DNA from: Halichoerus grypus
Taxonomy: Eukaryota; Chordata; Mammalia; Carnivora; Phocidae
DNA: 64,000 bases
Assembly: GCF_964656455.1 (NCBI RefSeq)
Contig: NC_135715.1
Span: forward strand, 75,777,414-75,841,413
Direction: 5' to 3'
Part shown: one piece after another, positions 49,641 to 62,507 of the stretch
How the letters are laid out: the number at the start of each line of letters is the position of its first letter
Position numbering within the stretch: position 1 is the stretch's first letter
Position numbers and translations under genes: made by a program
Notes under the pieces: generated by a model
Database searches by the model: none
Seen by the model: only the letters and a program-made list of their open reading frames with translations
What the model was told of the DNA's origin: nothing

Positions 49641-51172
49641 ATAGTTTCATCATTCTCCCTATCTTAGTAGTATGTAGTAGGAAATGAGTATGTAGAAAAT
49701 ATTTCTAAGTCTTAAAAGGTTATTTTGGCTGCAACATATGTGGTAAAGAATGGACTTAGGGAGACCAGTTGGGAAGTTACTCAGGCACCAGGATAGAGTT
49801 GGTGGCTTGAACTAGGAAAGTGGCTATGGAGAAGGTAAGATTGAAGTGGGCAGGAGAACAGTATAGAAGACAGAATCCATAAGGCGAGGTGGTAGGCTGG
49901 GCGTGGACGTGGAGGTAATGGAGAATGACTGCGGGTTTATCGTGAGTATCGACCGGGGAGGGGGACTTCAGAGCATCCTGCCTTGCAGGCTGAAAGAGTG
50001 ACAGTTTTCCTATAAACTTATCTCCAGGAACTGTTTCTCTCAAATGAATCCTTTTATTCCCTCAAATGAAACCCTGAGAAAAGGAGAAAATAATTTAAAC
50101 AACAACCTACAGAGTATTCATAATGTTGATAGAGACTGCACAAATTATATGTATGTAATGTGGTCTAAACTTTTAGATGGTGATTATATATGTGTCTATA
50201 TTAACGTCTCCCTAAGTGCATTAATAACTCTTCTTGGGAATAAGGCATCCCATCAGTTATGTTTGAGAAGTACTCGTTTAAATAATGTTAAATGGGCTTC
50301 TCTGCTGCAGGGCTTCTCAGCATCTGCAATAAGCTAATGAACATTATGAGTCTCTCATGCTGTGTTCCCAAGCTTGCTGACCATGAAAGTCTTCCTGGTT
50401 CATTTCTAGGCATTAGCCCCATGTAGGTCATATTTTAGCAAACTCTGCACTTATGCAACTATTTGACAGGGGAAGCTCCATTAATAATTCTGCAATAAAT
50501 AATGGGTGCTTATTTTTCAAGTGAATAAATAGCCTTATTATGTCAGCAATTTGTTAATATTTATGAGAGAGCTAAGTACTCTGTATAATATATGGATGAA
50601 TTTAATTTGTAATTTTCTTGCTATTCTAACAGTAGTTTGCTAGGGACCCAAAAAGCTCTTGCTCAGTTGTAGAGGGCAACTTTACAGCATGTACCAATAG
50701 GCTAGTCTTCTACTGTTACCACTTTTATTCTATTCAGAGCATAATGTTTTGTTTTTATATTAATGATCATCTCTTCTCAGAATGATTGTGTATCTCCCCC
50801 ATTATCTATTCAGAGAGTAGAAAATGCTGTATTTATTTTTATAATACTCCAATACTCTGGAGCAGTTGAGAGACAGTCATGTCAAGGAGAGTCTGGGGCG
50901 AAACCTTTCTCTAGCCTTATGATCCTTCGGTTCTGGCCTCGTGAGTATTTTTCAAGTTCAGAGCATGAACAACTGACTCTGCTGATAGACTGCAGTTTTC
51001 CAAGATTTGTTAATGACTCATTTGTATCTCACTTGTTTGAACTAATTTTGTAGGTTTGTGAACTTAGTTGGTAAAGCTGCATCTCACATGCAGCTCTCCT
51101 GGGAGGAACAGTATTCTCTAAATCAATCTTGCCGCCAGTGAGACCTTCTTTGTCCTTTACCCACCTCATGTT
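49640..51172. other. MIPEP: MIPEP intron, partly repeat-like, partly unique
   Basis: About 49700-49990 resembles an ancient interspersed repeat that I cannot name (GACCAGTTGGGAAGTTACTC, GTTGGTGGCTTGAACTAGGA). 50040-50760 appears unique and AT-rich, with 50450-50640 looking like constrained non-coding sequence by eye only. No gene is seen. Confidence 0.45.
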
Positions 51173-51411
51173 GAAAACAGTTATGTGGGGGCGCCTGGGT
51201 GGCTCAGTCTGTTAAGTGTCTGATTCTTGGTTTCGGCTCAAGTCATGATCTCATGGGTCCTGGGATCGAGCCCCAAGTCTGGCTCCCCTCTCAGTGGGGA
51301 GCCTGCTTGAAGATTCTCTCCCTTCGCCCCCTGCCCCACTGACGTGCGCACACTCTCTCTCAAATAAATAAATAAATCTTAGAAAAAGGAGAAAAAGAAA
51401 ACACTGATGTG
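51173..51411 (+). mobile_element. CanSINE, sense
   Basis: The body at 51188-51396 runs from GGGGCGCCTGGGTGGCTCAG to AAATAAATAAATAAATC and an A-rich tail. The flanks GAAAACAGTTATGTG (51173-51187) and GAAAACACTGATGTG (51397-51411) agree at 12 of 15 bases, so this insertion is moderately old. Confidence 0.93.
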
Positions 51412-53219
51412 TACAGAACAAGAAAGTCCCCAGCACCTGTCTTTATTTCATGAGAATATCATAATAATATGTCTGAGAAGATTGTCTTTCTTGTCCATTT
51501 TAATTTAAAATTTCCTGTCTTGATTAGAGCTAAAATAAAAGAATATTTTAGGAAAGCACTTACTGGGATTGAACGACATGTTGATCTCTGGTCATTATTG
51601 GTGTGAGAACAAACACCAACAAAGAATGCGAAAAGAAGGCATGTTTCTTGTGAATATTATTCCTTCCACATTGAAAAGCTCCAGTTTTTTAAATCCAGTG
51701 ACAAACTCATGACAGCCCAGTATTACACTGAGTGCAAGTGGCACATGAGTTGCACTTTACTTGAGGTAGGGGAGCCGGGAAGGTGTCTGATCTCCACGCG
51801 TTGCTTGCCCCCTCATCTGTTTGGGTGGGCATGTGCTGCGGGCTTCTCAGGGAGTATACCTGATTGGCTTCCACCTGCTCCAGGTGCATCATTTCCAAAA
51901 GGCTTCTGCCACTGGAGACTGATTTCTATTGAGACTTATGTCTATGATGTCTAATTATATGGAAGAGATCTATATAATTCGCACTGTGTAATTATCTATA
52001 GTATACCTTCTTATAAGAAGAGCTGGAAGTTGTGCCAAAGAGCAAACACCCTTTTGTTATGTAGCATAAAGAAAACCATTTCCAAATCCCAATTTACATA
52101 TTTGTACTCTAATTCAATTATGTTACTTATATTATTATAGATAACATTTGTAAATTATTTTTAACAATTGATATATTTATAATATATATTTTTATTAAGT
52201 GCCTACTGTATGCCATATACTGCCTAGGAGATGGGAATATAGTGTGGATGAAACAGACCAAAATCCTTCCCTCAGGGAACCTATATTAGCAATGGCTTAT
52301 TTGGGGGTATGTATACATAATTACCATTCTGTCTGGCTGTCCGCCAAATATTTCATTATTAAGCAAAATATTCTTTGAGCCCCTCAAATTGCTTTGTGAG
52401 CAGATGGACTGAACATAAAAGCTGAACGATTGAGACATTTTGAAGCATAATACAGCTAATACAAAGGATATGTTGAGACCCTGATTTTTTCAAAGGGGGG
52501 GCTTTGTACCTGAAATATTCATGAGAAAAAGAGGGGCCTTTTGTTTTTTCATTGGGTTCTGACATTCTTCCTCACCCTTGCTGATGTGATGACTCTGCAT
52601 CAGTAAGAATTTGTGCACGTGTAGATCTGGCCAGCCACCTGGAGGTCAAGCAAAAATTAACAGGTGGCTAGGAGGACTAGAGGAGTGGTTTAGGGGCTCG
52701 GTGGGCCATCAGACAGAGCTGGGGATGTGGTGTTTTGATAGGTTGGGAGGTGAGAGAAGAGAAGAGGAATGGGGAATGATGTGAAGGAGGCCCTCTGTGG
52801 GGCTGGGGGACCAGGAGGACATTGAGTGGAACATGGAATACAGGAGGGATATTTATGGCATGAGGGGTGCAAAGATGTTGAGTACAGTTTAAAGTGACAG
52901 TAGAATATCCAAGTGGAGATGCCTGTGAACAGCAGTTGGATCAATGGGTCTGAAGACCAGAAAACAAATCAAGGCTAGAGCTATATAGATTTGATAGATC
53001 TTCACCCCAAAGAGATAGAAATAAAGAGAGAGAGAGAGAACTATAAGCTATGGTCACAGACAGCGTTGAGCAGGGAGAACTTGCTGAGTAAGATGAAGGG
53101 AAATTTAGAAGATGACTCAGGGGAATATTTCAGCAATGGACACACAGTAGATCAGCCAGTGTGGTTGGAGAAGATCTAATTGGAACAACTTTTTTTCAAG
53201 TACCAGCAAAAACTAAAAT
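51412..53219. other. MIPEP: MIPEP intron with ancient repeats
   Basis: About 52190-52290 (TAAGTGCCTACTGTATGCCA) and 52640-52975 (ATATCCAAGTGGAGATGCCT) look like old mammalian repeats; the second seems related to the stretches near 49700 and 57200. The rest is unassigned. No gene is seen. Confidence 0.45.
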
Positions 53220-53448
53220 TTTAAAATACTATTTTCTGGGGGTGCCTGGGTGGCTCAGTCGTTAAGCGTCTGCCTTCGGCTCAGGTCATGATCTCAGGGT
53301 CCTGGGATCGAGCCCCGCATCGGGCTCCCTGCTCAGCGGGAAGCCTGCTTCTCCCTCTCCCACTCCCCCTGCTTGTGCTCTCTCTTGCTGTGTCTCTGTC
53401 AAATAAATAAATAAAATCTTAAAAAAAAATTTAAAATACTGTTTTCTG
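53220..53448 (+). mobile_element. Young CanSINE, sense
   Basis: The body at 53239-53429 is close to a full arctoid-type consensus, from GGGGTGCCTGGGTGGCTCAG through CCTGCTTCTCCCTCTCCCAC to AAATAAATAAATAAAATC. The 19-bp flanks at 53220-53238 and 53430-53448 (TTTAAAATACT then A or G, then TTTTCTG) differ at one base. Confidence 0.96.
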
Positions 53449-55900
53449 TTTCTGCTACTACAATTACAACGATATAATGCTCTGCTCTTTTCTATTATTT
53501 CCAGGTTACATTGACTGTATGGTAGCTTGGAATATTGTTTATAGAATATTTATTTTGGATGTGTGTTCTGAGTTCCCAAATAACAGACTAATAAATAAAC
53601 TTTTAGCATACAATTTATATGTAATTTGAGGGCTTCCCATCTTGAAATTGCTCAATTTTTAGAGCTGATTCTTAAGCTGACGTTGGTGTTGTCATGATAA
53701 TATGTGTGAAGGAAAGTAACCTCTAAGTTACCAGTTGGGAGATGGAATGCAACCAGTGGTAAACCCAGTTGTTTATATAGTGTGCTCATCCCAGATTAAC
53801 TTTCAAACAGACCTCTTAACCATGTGGAAGGCTGGAAATAGGGAGATGAAATCAATATAATGGAAGAGTGCAGAGAGATTTTGAAAGTACTTTTACCATA
53901 TTTATTTTTCTGTATGGAGTTTTGTGTTATTTTCTTTTAGGTCTCAAAAAGAAGAAAAACAAAAACACCCACTATGAGAAAATGGCCTTGCTACACACAG
54001 TTTGGGTGTGAAGACTTTGATTTATTGCTTTTAGGGCTTATTTTCTTTCCTATTTACTTGATAGCCAATTTTGAAGGGCTTCTTTCTTCAAAATATATAA
54101 GTGAGTGTATCAGGGTATCTGAATAGAAATTCTTATAGATATCTGACATATGTGCATTCAAAGAGATTAAAAATTATGCTTTAAAAGTTTTAATTTTAAG
54201 TGTATATTTCAAAGGTTTTCATAAGAGATTTCATAACTTTAAAATTATATTACAGCTTATTGATCTTGTAGAACCAAGTGTTGATGATTTTATATTAAAA
54301 GCTTTAATTTTAGAAAAACTGGTAAATCATGAAGATAAGCTCTTAAGTGATTTCTACCATCTAGATTAAAATGGCAATCAGATTTTTCCCCATTATTTTT
54401 AAGGTAAGCCTGATAAGAGAAACTGATCACGTAGGAGTCTTTATGTAGAACTCTGAGGTCTGCTTTTGACCTTTGCTATTCTTAACCTCACACTTGTTCA
54501 GATGTTGGTGTAAAAAATGGCATAAGGTCCCTTTTTTTAATGTGAAAAAAAAATGCTGTCCATTAAACAATAGAACTATAGCTCCTGGGTGGTTAAAAGT
54601 TCATTATTCTTTCTCCAAAGAATTCAACCTAAATCATTTAATAAAAATCTTCATTCCTCCTATTCATTTATTTATTTTTCTTCCTGGGGCAGAAGTTCTA
54701 CTTCCCTCCTATTCTTCCACACCAGCTCTTGTACAAATGGAAAAACTCTTCCGTGAAGTGAAGGTACTGCTCACGTTGCACGAATTTGGAGTATTTGGTG
54801 TTGCTAAGCAAATGTTAGATTAAACAAAACAATATTTATTTTTTGCTTTCTCTTAAATACAAAGACCATATGGTGCATATCTAAAAAAACCTAAGTAGTT
54901 AATTGCATGTTAAATTCCTTTCCTCTTTGGCTGCATAAACAACTGAAAAAATATTTACCTTCTCTGTCATGCTAGATTTATTTACGACTTTGTAACTAAA
55001 ACACAGAAGTGTTATAAATTGAAATTTTAATCTCATGATTGACTCATTTTCTAAAAATTTATATGGCTTCAGTTTGTGGGACAGCTGCAACTCTAGATTT
55101 CACTGATTTAAAACGGGAGGAAATTATAGGACTACCCGGGTTGTTTTTATAATAGAGTCCTTTAAGCCAAGTCACTGGCTTTTATTTTTGTCTTGGTTTT
55201 CATGAACACAGCTACACTTTTTTTTCCCCTGAAAATTTACATAAGTTAAATATAATGAAATAAAAATCCAGGATATTAAGTTTTTTCTATACCAGGTAAA
55301 CTGTATATTTTAAATGATGCACGTGTGTCTTTTAGATTTTAGGCAGTTTACATTTCAGGAAGCTTCTTCTCTAGTATTCTCTAAGGTAAATCATATTCTT
55401 AACCACCATGAATGTGAGCTGTGAGCAGGACACAGGGACCTAGCTATTATTCATGGAGTGACAGTACCCAGGCTTTTTACAATGTCTTTTTATCTTTATG
55501 CCTTATGACCAACAGGGAGGCCAAGCGCAACATTAGTAATGTAAGGAAGCCTCCCGTTGAGTGATATTAATTTTACATTTTAATTTTATTTTGAGTAAGA
55601 AGATGTGCACATGCCTAAAAATCGTAAGATATAAAAGTCTCCCAGTGTAACGTTTCCGCTATACTCTGGCCCCCTGGCCCTTGGCCCCTTTCCATAGAGG
55701 TACCCGGTGTAAACTCTTGTTTCTCCCATACTGACCTGAAGTTGAAATCACTTATGTTTGATATAAAGATACATCAAATCTGCAGTCTCGGTAACAATGT
55801 TCCTCACTCTCTTCCTGCCTTCTCTCCCCAGGTAAGCTGACTCTAGACTGGGCAATTACAGTTCTCGTAATGAGTATCCCCTTACCTACTTTCCCTCTCT
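53449..55900. other. MIPEP: MIPEP intron, unassigned
   Basis: No young repeat is seen here. A 37-codon open stretch with an acceptor-like border is at 54256-54369 and is treated under findings. An open frame at 54473-54823 has no supporting signal. No gene is supported. Confidence 0.45.
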
Positions 55901-56400
55901 CATATCCACACAGCTATCAGTGAGATCTTTTCTGAATACAAATTTGATTATGACACCCATCCCCTTAAAACCCTTCAGTTCCTTCCATGGCTCTTAAGCT
56001 AAAGGCCAAAGACCTGTGTGGCCCATGGGTTCCTGTGTGGTTGGGTCACTCCAGCTTTGTCCGGCCGAACACACCCTCCATTCTTTGGCACCAGGTTCTT
56101 GGCACTTATTTCCCTTTGCCTGGAGCACGCTCTCCTTTCTTCTCACTTAACCTCTGCTGGAAATGTCACTCCCCCAGGCCTAGACAGTTCCTCTGTTGCA
56201 CACTCTCACAGACCCAAGGTCTTTCCTTTTCATATTGATCATCCCACGTCATAATTTCTTGATGTCATTTGATTAATTTCTGTCTTCCCAAATGGGAGTG
56301 AAATTCACATAGCAGCAGGGCCTATTTCTGATTTGTTCATTATTTCTTCAGGTTACTTATTATGCATGGTAGGTGCCCAACAAATATTTACAGAAGAGTT
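55900..56400 (+). mobile_element. L2 fragment, sense
   Basis: AAATTTGATTATGACACCCA, AAAACCCTTCAGTTCCTTCC, TTTGCCTGGAGCACGCTCTC and GTGCCCAACAAATATTTAC occur in the order of an L2 3' end. Highly diverged. Confidence 0.75.
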
Positions 56401-57180
56401 TTTTTTACCTTTTTATTTAAGTATAACTTACATAATACACATAAATCTTAATATACAGCTCCATGAAATTTCATATATGTATATACCTATGTAACTGCTA
56501 CCCAGATCAAGATATACACCTTTCTAGTACCTCAGGAGGCCCCTTCAACCTGTTAGTCAATATACCTTCCCCACAAGGTAACCACTAGTTTTGCCCATTT
56601 CTGACCTCATCTAAGTACCATCATATGGTATGTACTCTTTTGAGTCTCGCTTCTTTCATACAGCATTATGTCTGTGAGAGCCCATCCATCTTGTGTGTTT
56701 CGGTAATCCATCTTTTCCACTGTTTTGAAGTATTCCATTTTAATACGCTACAACTTACTTATGTATCCCACTATTGATGGACATTTGCGCTATATACGTT
56801 TTGGGGTTATTATGAATAAAGTTCCTATGAATATTCATGTCTATGTCCTCTGGTAGGTGTAAGCATTTATTTTTGTTGAGTATATACCCAGGAGTAATAT
56901 GGGGTATACTTTAGTTTTATTACAGCTCTTGCCATATGGTTTTTTTTTTTTCAAAATAGTTCTCTTGAGATTGCATACCAACAGGCAGTGTTTGAGTGCA
57001 CCATTTGCTCCATATCCTGTCCAATTCTTGATATTGTCAGTCCTTTGAATTTTAGCCATTCTGGGAGTATAGAACCATAGCTCATTGTGGTTTTAATTTG
57101 TACTTTTCTCATGACTAATAAGACTGGGCACTTTTTCATGTGTCTATAGACCACTTGAATGTCCTCTTTGTATAAGGATT
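56400..57180 (-). mobile_element. Old L1 3' fragment, antisense
   Basis: Reverse-oriented L1M-type 3' end: AGTATAACTTACATAATACA, CCATTTTAATACGCTACAAC, TGAGTATATACCCAGGAGTA and CTCATTGTGGTTTTAATTTG. Frames are broken. Confidence 0.8.
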
Positions 57181-57410
57181 TTGGCTCTAATGAGAATGAA
57201 ATAGGAAGCCATCTGAGGGTTTCAGATAGAGGGCAGACAGATAGAATTTGTAGTATAAGAGAGGGAGAGGAGTCAAAAGTGATTGCAAGGATTTTGGCCT
57301 GAGCTGCCAAGAGGATAGCATTGCCATCAACATGGAGAAGACTGTGGGAAGGCAGGTCCCTGGGGCAGTCAGGAAATCAGTTTTAGAAATACTAAGTGTG
57401 AGATACCACT
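57180..57410. repeat. Ancient interspersed repeat, family not named
   Basis: GGAAGCCATCTGAGGGTTTC, GAGGAGTCAAAAGTGATTGC and ATTTTGGCCTGAGCTGCCAA recall a widespread old mammalian repeat whose name I cannot give. Related stretches seem to be present near 49700 and 52640. Confidence 0.45.
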
Positions 57411-58800
57411 ATCCAAACAAGAGAAGTTGTCATGTACGCATTGCCTAACTTTATACTCATTTACTGTCATGAAATAAACTCCAGATGGAGCAAACACTTA
57501 AATAGAAAAAATAAACATTAAAAAATATCTCCTCTTTCATTTAGAGAAGGGTAGTAACTTAAAAAGAAATGGAAGAGGGGCGCCTGGGTGGCTCAGTTGG
57601 TTAAGCATCTGCCTTCGGCTCAGGTCATGATCCCAGAGTCCTGGGATTGAGCCCTGCGTCGGGCTCCCATCTGCTTCTCCCTCCGCCCTCCCCCCTGCCC
57701 CCCGCTTGTGATCTCTCTCTCTCATAAGAAAAAAAAAAAAGAAATGGAAGAAATCACAAATGAGAATACAGTTTAATAGATTTGATCACAAAAATTTGAA
57801 TTTCTCACAGAAGGCATGAATAAAATTCACAGATAAGCATACTGGTTTTCAAAAATTAGAACATTTATGACAAATGGTTTACATTGTTGCTGCGTAAAGA
57901 ATGCATACAAATACAAAAAAAAAGAGAGGCAGGGGAATAACAACCACAAAATCTCAACACTCTCCCAAAGAAGAATGGACAAAGAACATAAAAGTCAGTC
58001 ACAAAAGAGGACAATTCAAATGATTGTTTTATATAGGAAAAATGGTTTGACTTTTCTAGCATGCAAAAATATGCAAGTGGAAATAACAGCAAAATGACAG
58101 ATTCACTTGTCATATGACTGTTTTATTAAAAGACAACACTCTAGTGACCATATCGATACACTGGTGTAGATATTTCTATATGTGCTCAAAGGAGGAGAAA
58201 TTGGTTTGGTGGGAGGGATCAAGAGCATGAAAGCTTACATACCTCTTAAGCCAGTAATATAACATTGAGGAATTTATTCTAAAGGTATACATAGAAAACC
58301 AAATAAAGCTCTGTACTTGATAATCACCACATTTAAAGTCCAACCTTCAAGGAACGGTTAAGTAAACTATGTTGTACGTCCTTGCTCCATTCAATTCGTT
58401 GTCATGTGACTTGGCCAAAGAAATGGAGCAGAAGGAATGGGTCTCATGGCTGGGCTGCAGCCTTTAAGAGCCACTGTGCCCTTGTCCATATTTCCTCTCT
58501 TGGCCCAGCAACCAACAACCTTCTAGGTGGTAGAGACCCTGAAAGCCCAGGCACCTACATGCTACTGACATGAGAAGAGTCTGTTGACCTGAGAGAGATG
58601 TGTCATCTGCTCAAGGAACGAATCTTTGTTGTTTGAAGCCCCTGAGATGTTAGGATTTGTGTTATTGTAATCGTGACTTAGTATAGTCCATATGATGAAA
58701 TAGTATACAGCCATTAATGTTTATAAAGAATTTTTAAAATCAGGTTAGTGAAAAACATATAATAAAATTGTAGATAGTGTGATTTTTGTCTTTGAAAACA
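57410..58800 (+). mobile_element. HAL1/L1M-like remnant, split by SINE and another repeat
   Basis: Pieces such as GAATGGACAAAGAACATAAA, GGAATTTATTCTAAAGGTA and CAGCCATTAATGTTTATAAAG suggest an old L1 or HAL1 3' region in sense orientation. It is interrupted by the SINE at 57577 and, at about 58380-58680, by a different repeat (GTGACTTGGCCAAAGAAATG to TTGTTTGAAGCCCCTGAGA) of LTR-like character. Confidence 0.5.
57561..57751 (+). mobile_element. CanSINE, sense
   Basis: The body at 57577-57735 runs from GGGGCGCCTGGGTGGCTCAG to (TC)n and an A-tail. It lacks about 20 bp of the middle (GGGCTCCCATCTGCTTCTCC joins directly). The 16-bp flank AAAAAGAAATGGAAGA is at 57561-57576 and 57736-57751. Confidence 0.94.
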
Positions 58801-58860
58801 GACTGAAGGGAGCTTTAACATTAACAAATGTTTATCACAATCATGGATTAGGGGTGAGTT

Positions 58861-59048
58861 TCATTTTTTTTTTAAGATTTATTTATTTTAGAGAGAGTGG
58901 GGGGAGAGGCAGAGAAAGGGAGAGAAGCAGATTCTGCGTGTGCAGAGCTGACAAGGGGCTTGATCCCATGATCCATAAGGTCACAACCCAAGCTGAAACC
59001 AAGAGTCAGAGGCTCAACCGACTGAGCCACCCAGGCATCCCTCATTTT
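58861..59048 (-). mobile_element. Older CanSINE, antisense
   Basis: The body at about 58868-59041 runs from a T-run and AAGATTTATTTATTTTAGAG to CTGAGCCACCCAGGCATCCC. The short flank TCATTTT is on both sides. More diverged than the young copies and of a different subtype (TTGATCCCATGATCCATAAG). Confidence 0.88.
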
Positions 59049-60020
59049 CTTTTTTATATTTTTCATTCTAATTTTTCTATAATGAGCACATACTCCTTGT
59101 AAAATTGGAAGGTCAGACATGCATACAAACACACATAGCTTTTGTTGACTTCCGGTGATACAGGCATTCGGCTCTTTCTGTGCCATTAAGGACATAAAGG
59201 TCATTGAAATGACCTTGGTCGCACGGTCCTTCTAATCCTGGGAGCCCAACTCAGATGAAGGAGCAGGGCTGAGCTTAGATTAGCTTCAGAGTAGAAGCTC
59301 TCCCTCCCCATGGCTTTAGTTTTGGAGATAAAGTGCACGCCCCAGAGCCTAAATACTTTCCCTCTCCTCTTTAAGTGATCTTAGAGTTTGAGAATGTAGG
59401 CTCTCTTGCCTCAGAAAAGGCACATCCTCAAAGAGACGGCTTTCGAGGTACTACCCAGTTTCACAACACTGAGCAGTTTTTCATTGCCCAGCACTGTGCA
59501 CATGTACATGGTGGAGAACTTACAACAGAGAGAAAGTGTGTTCTTCACCTGGAAAACACGTACACATATGTTAATAAATGAAAATGAGTGGATTTCTTTG
59601 AAACTGAGTATGTAATGTGATTCTCTTACTTTCCCAAATCATCTTGAAGTCTTAGATGTCTTTACTAGGATTAAACTCAATCCTCCATGAAATGTAGTTT
59701 AGACTTTGTTCATTCTTGTTCATCAGACATTTTCCAAGGGCCTTTATTCCTGGGTGCCAGGCACAATGAGTTGATACCATATGCAGAGCAGACAATATAT
59801 GCTTGACTCGCAGCTCTGTGCCAATCCAAGGCCTCCCCTCACCCACTGTGTGTTTCCCCAGGCCCCATCTGGTAGTCACATTCCCTCTTCCTGCTCTGAA
59901 ACTATGCCCCTGAACCCTATATCCTAGTCCTTACTCTTGTTCAAGGTTCTGAATCCAATTTTCAAGGTTATAGGAGTACTGCAGATAACTCAGTGGCTGC
60001 ATATGTCTTGTACATTTGAC
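59049..60020. other. MIPEP: MIPEP intron, unassigned
   Basis: No element is named with confidence. Short open frames at 59375-59615 overlap in two frames and are not supported. No gene is seen. Confidence 0.45.
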
Positions 60021-61142
60021 TACTCTAGCCTTAAAATAAATTCCTAGGGATGGGATTGCTTGGCCAGAAGATTCGTATACAGTTGATGTTCTAGCACATG
60101 TTGCAAAGTTGAAATCCAGATAGCTTTCCCTTGATTACCCCGATTATGGATTTGATTTTAATTTATGCCAAGCTGATAAGACCACAAATACAGTAACTTA
60201 TTTCTGCTTGCGATTCTTTTATTACTAGTGAAACCAATGACTTCCCCTGTGGTATTTTACCACCTTTGTGGAGGATAGAAGTTGAATTTTCCTATTTTTG
60301 TCATTTTCTCATCTCTATATTAATCTTTTTGTTACTGATTTTTATAGGGTTGTCAGCCTTTTATTCTTCTTATCATAAATATTTCCTCCATTTTATTTAT
60401 CTTTCAACTTTTATGATTTTTTTTTAACGTTTAGGTTTTATTTTTGTTAGTTTGCTTGATGGTGGTAAATGTTTTTAGTTAAATCTGTCACACTTTTCTT
60501 TCAGTTTCCTGTCAGGCTTAAAAAGAACTTGCTGGCCTAACCTTATTTAAATTTTTGCCCATATTTTCTTCACACTCTTGTGGTTTTATTTTTCACTTTC
60601 CAATCTTTGACTGTTTAAATTCGTGGTGGTGTGAGGTATGACATTTGGAACCAGTTTTAGTTTTTCTGATTGGTTTCTGAGTAACCCATTTTTCCCTACT
60701 GATTTGAAAAAGCCTCCTCTGTGAGGTGCAGTTTCCCTGAACAAGGTTTGTTTCTGGCCTTTCCATTTCAGGGGTTCTGCCCAGACTGGATAATCATTTG
60801 TGGAGGGTTTATTGTTAGTTGTTAGTTATTTTTTAATAAACATGCCTTTGCTCCACTATTCCATTTATCTATCTATTCCTGTCATACTGTCATGTATTTC
60901 TAACATTCTTACTAGAAGTCTCTCATGTATCTTGTTAAATGTATTCCTGTTTTAAGATATTTTTCTTTTGCTATTGTGAGTGGATATTATATATTCCCCC
61001 CCCCCCCACCCTTTTTCTAGCTAGTCACCATTGGTTATTTATTTTAGTTTGGTGCTTTTGTGGCTGACACTCTGGATGAACAACTTACTGTTTCTGATAC
61101 TTATTCACCAGATTTTAGGGGCTTTCCAGATATGTTTATATG

Positions 61143-61188
<46 letters not shown>

Positions 61189-61250
61189 CTTAAATAGAGA
61201 TATATATCATGTATCTCCCAGCACATATAAATAATATTTTTGCTCCCCCT
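60020..61250 (-). mobile_element. HAL1/L1M-like old fragment, antisense
   Basis: T-rich sequence with GGGATGGGATTGCTTGGCCA, GGTATGACATTTGGAACC and AATAAACATGCCTTTGCTCC resembles an old antisense L1-class 3' region. It contains a C-run (60998-61009) and an AT microsatellite at about 61146-61183. Confidence 0.5.
61146..61183. repeat. (TA)n microsatellite
   Basis: About 19 uninterrupted TA dinucleotides, likely length-variable. Confidence 0.93.
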
Positions 61251-61364
61251 TTCCAGTCTTTATGTGTCCAGATGTCCTTGACTGGCTCAGTCGCTTGAAC
61301 TTTCAAAATAATGCTAAGTATAATAGGGAAGTTGAGCATACTTGTTTGGTTTATGGTTTTAATG

Positions 61365-62507
61365 AAAAAAAATTTTTAATTAAGTTCGATGTAGTTAACA
61401 TATTAGTTTCAGGGGTAGAATTTAGTGATTCATCAGTTGCATATAACACCCAGTGCTCATTACATCACATGCCCTCCTTAATGCCCATTACCCAGTTACC
61501 CGATCTCCCCCACTCACCTCCCCCCCCAGCAAACCCTCACCTTGTTTCTTATGGTTAAGAGTCTCTTATGGTTTTTCTCCCTCCCTGATTGTTTTGTTTT
61601 ATTTTTCCCTCCCTTCCTCTATGCTCCTCTGTTTTGTTTCTTAAATTCCACATATGAATGAAATCAGTATGATAATTGTCTTTCTCTGACTGACTTATTT
61701 CACTTAGCGTAATACCCTCTAGTTCCATTCATGTCATTGCAAATGACAAGATCTTTTTGTTTTTGATGGCTGAGTAATATTCCGTTGTATGTATATACCA
61801 CATCTTCTTTATCCATTCATCAGTTGATGGACATCTGGGCTCTTTCCATAGTTTGGCTATTGTGGACATTGTTACTATAAACGTTGGGGTGTATGTGTCC
61901 CTTCGAATCACTATGTATCCTTTGGATAAATACCTAGTAGTGCAATTACTGGGTTGTAAGGTAGCTCTATTTTTAACTTTTTGAAGAACCTCCATACTGT
62001 TTTCCAGAGTGGCTGTACCAGCTTGCATTCCCACCAACAGTGTAAAAAGGATCCCTGTTCTCTATATCCTCGCCAACATCTGTCATTTCCTGACTTGTTA
62101 ATTTTAGCAATTCTAACAGGTGTGGGTGGCATCTCATTGTGCTTTTGATTTGTATTTCCCTGATGCCGAGTGATGTGGAGCATTTTTTCATGTGCCTGTT
62201 GGCCATTTGTATGTCTTCTTTGGAGAAATGTCTGTTCATGTCTTCTGCCGATTTCTTGACCGGATTTTTTGTTTTTTGGGTGTTGAGTTTGATAAGTTCT
62301 TTATAGATTTTGGATACTAGCCTTTTATCTGATAAGACATTTGCAAATGTCTTTTCCCATTCTGTAGGTTGCCTTTTAGCTTTGTTGACTGTTTCCTTTG
62401 CTGTGCAGAAGCTTTATCTTGTTGAAGTCCCCCAATAGTTCATTTTTGCTTTTGTTTCTCTTGCCTTTGGAGACATGTCTAGCAAGAAGTTGCTGCGGCC
62501 TAGGTCG
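61365..62507 (-). mobile_element. 5'-truncated carnivore L1, antisense
   Basis: The 3' UTR (TTAACATATTAGTTTCAGGG, AACACCCAGTGCTCATTACA) is followed by the ORF2 C-terminus, in which open pieces at 61729-62239 encode [19 protein letters not shown] and [16 protein letters not shown] in overlapping frames. It is homologous to 25185-26050 but has several frameshifts. No clear target duplication was seen. Confidence 0.88.

Noticed and set aside
53239..53320. tRNA-like head of the SINEs as tRNA genes
   Set aside because: The heads are tRNA-derived but belong to CanSINE copies with A-tails and target duplications.
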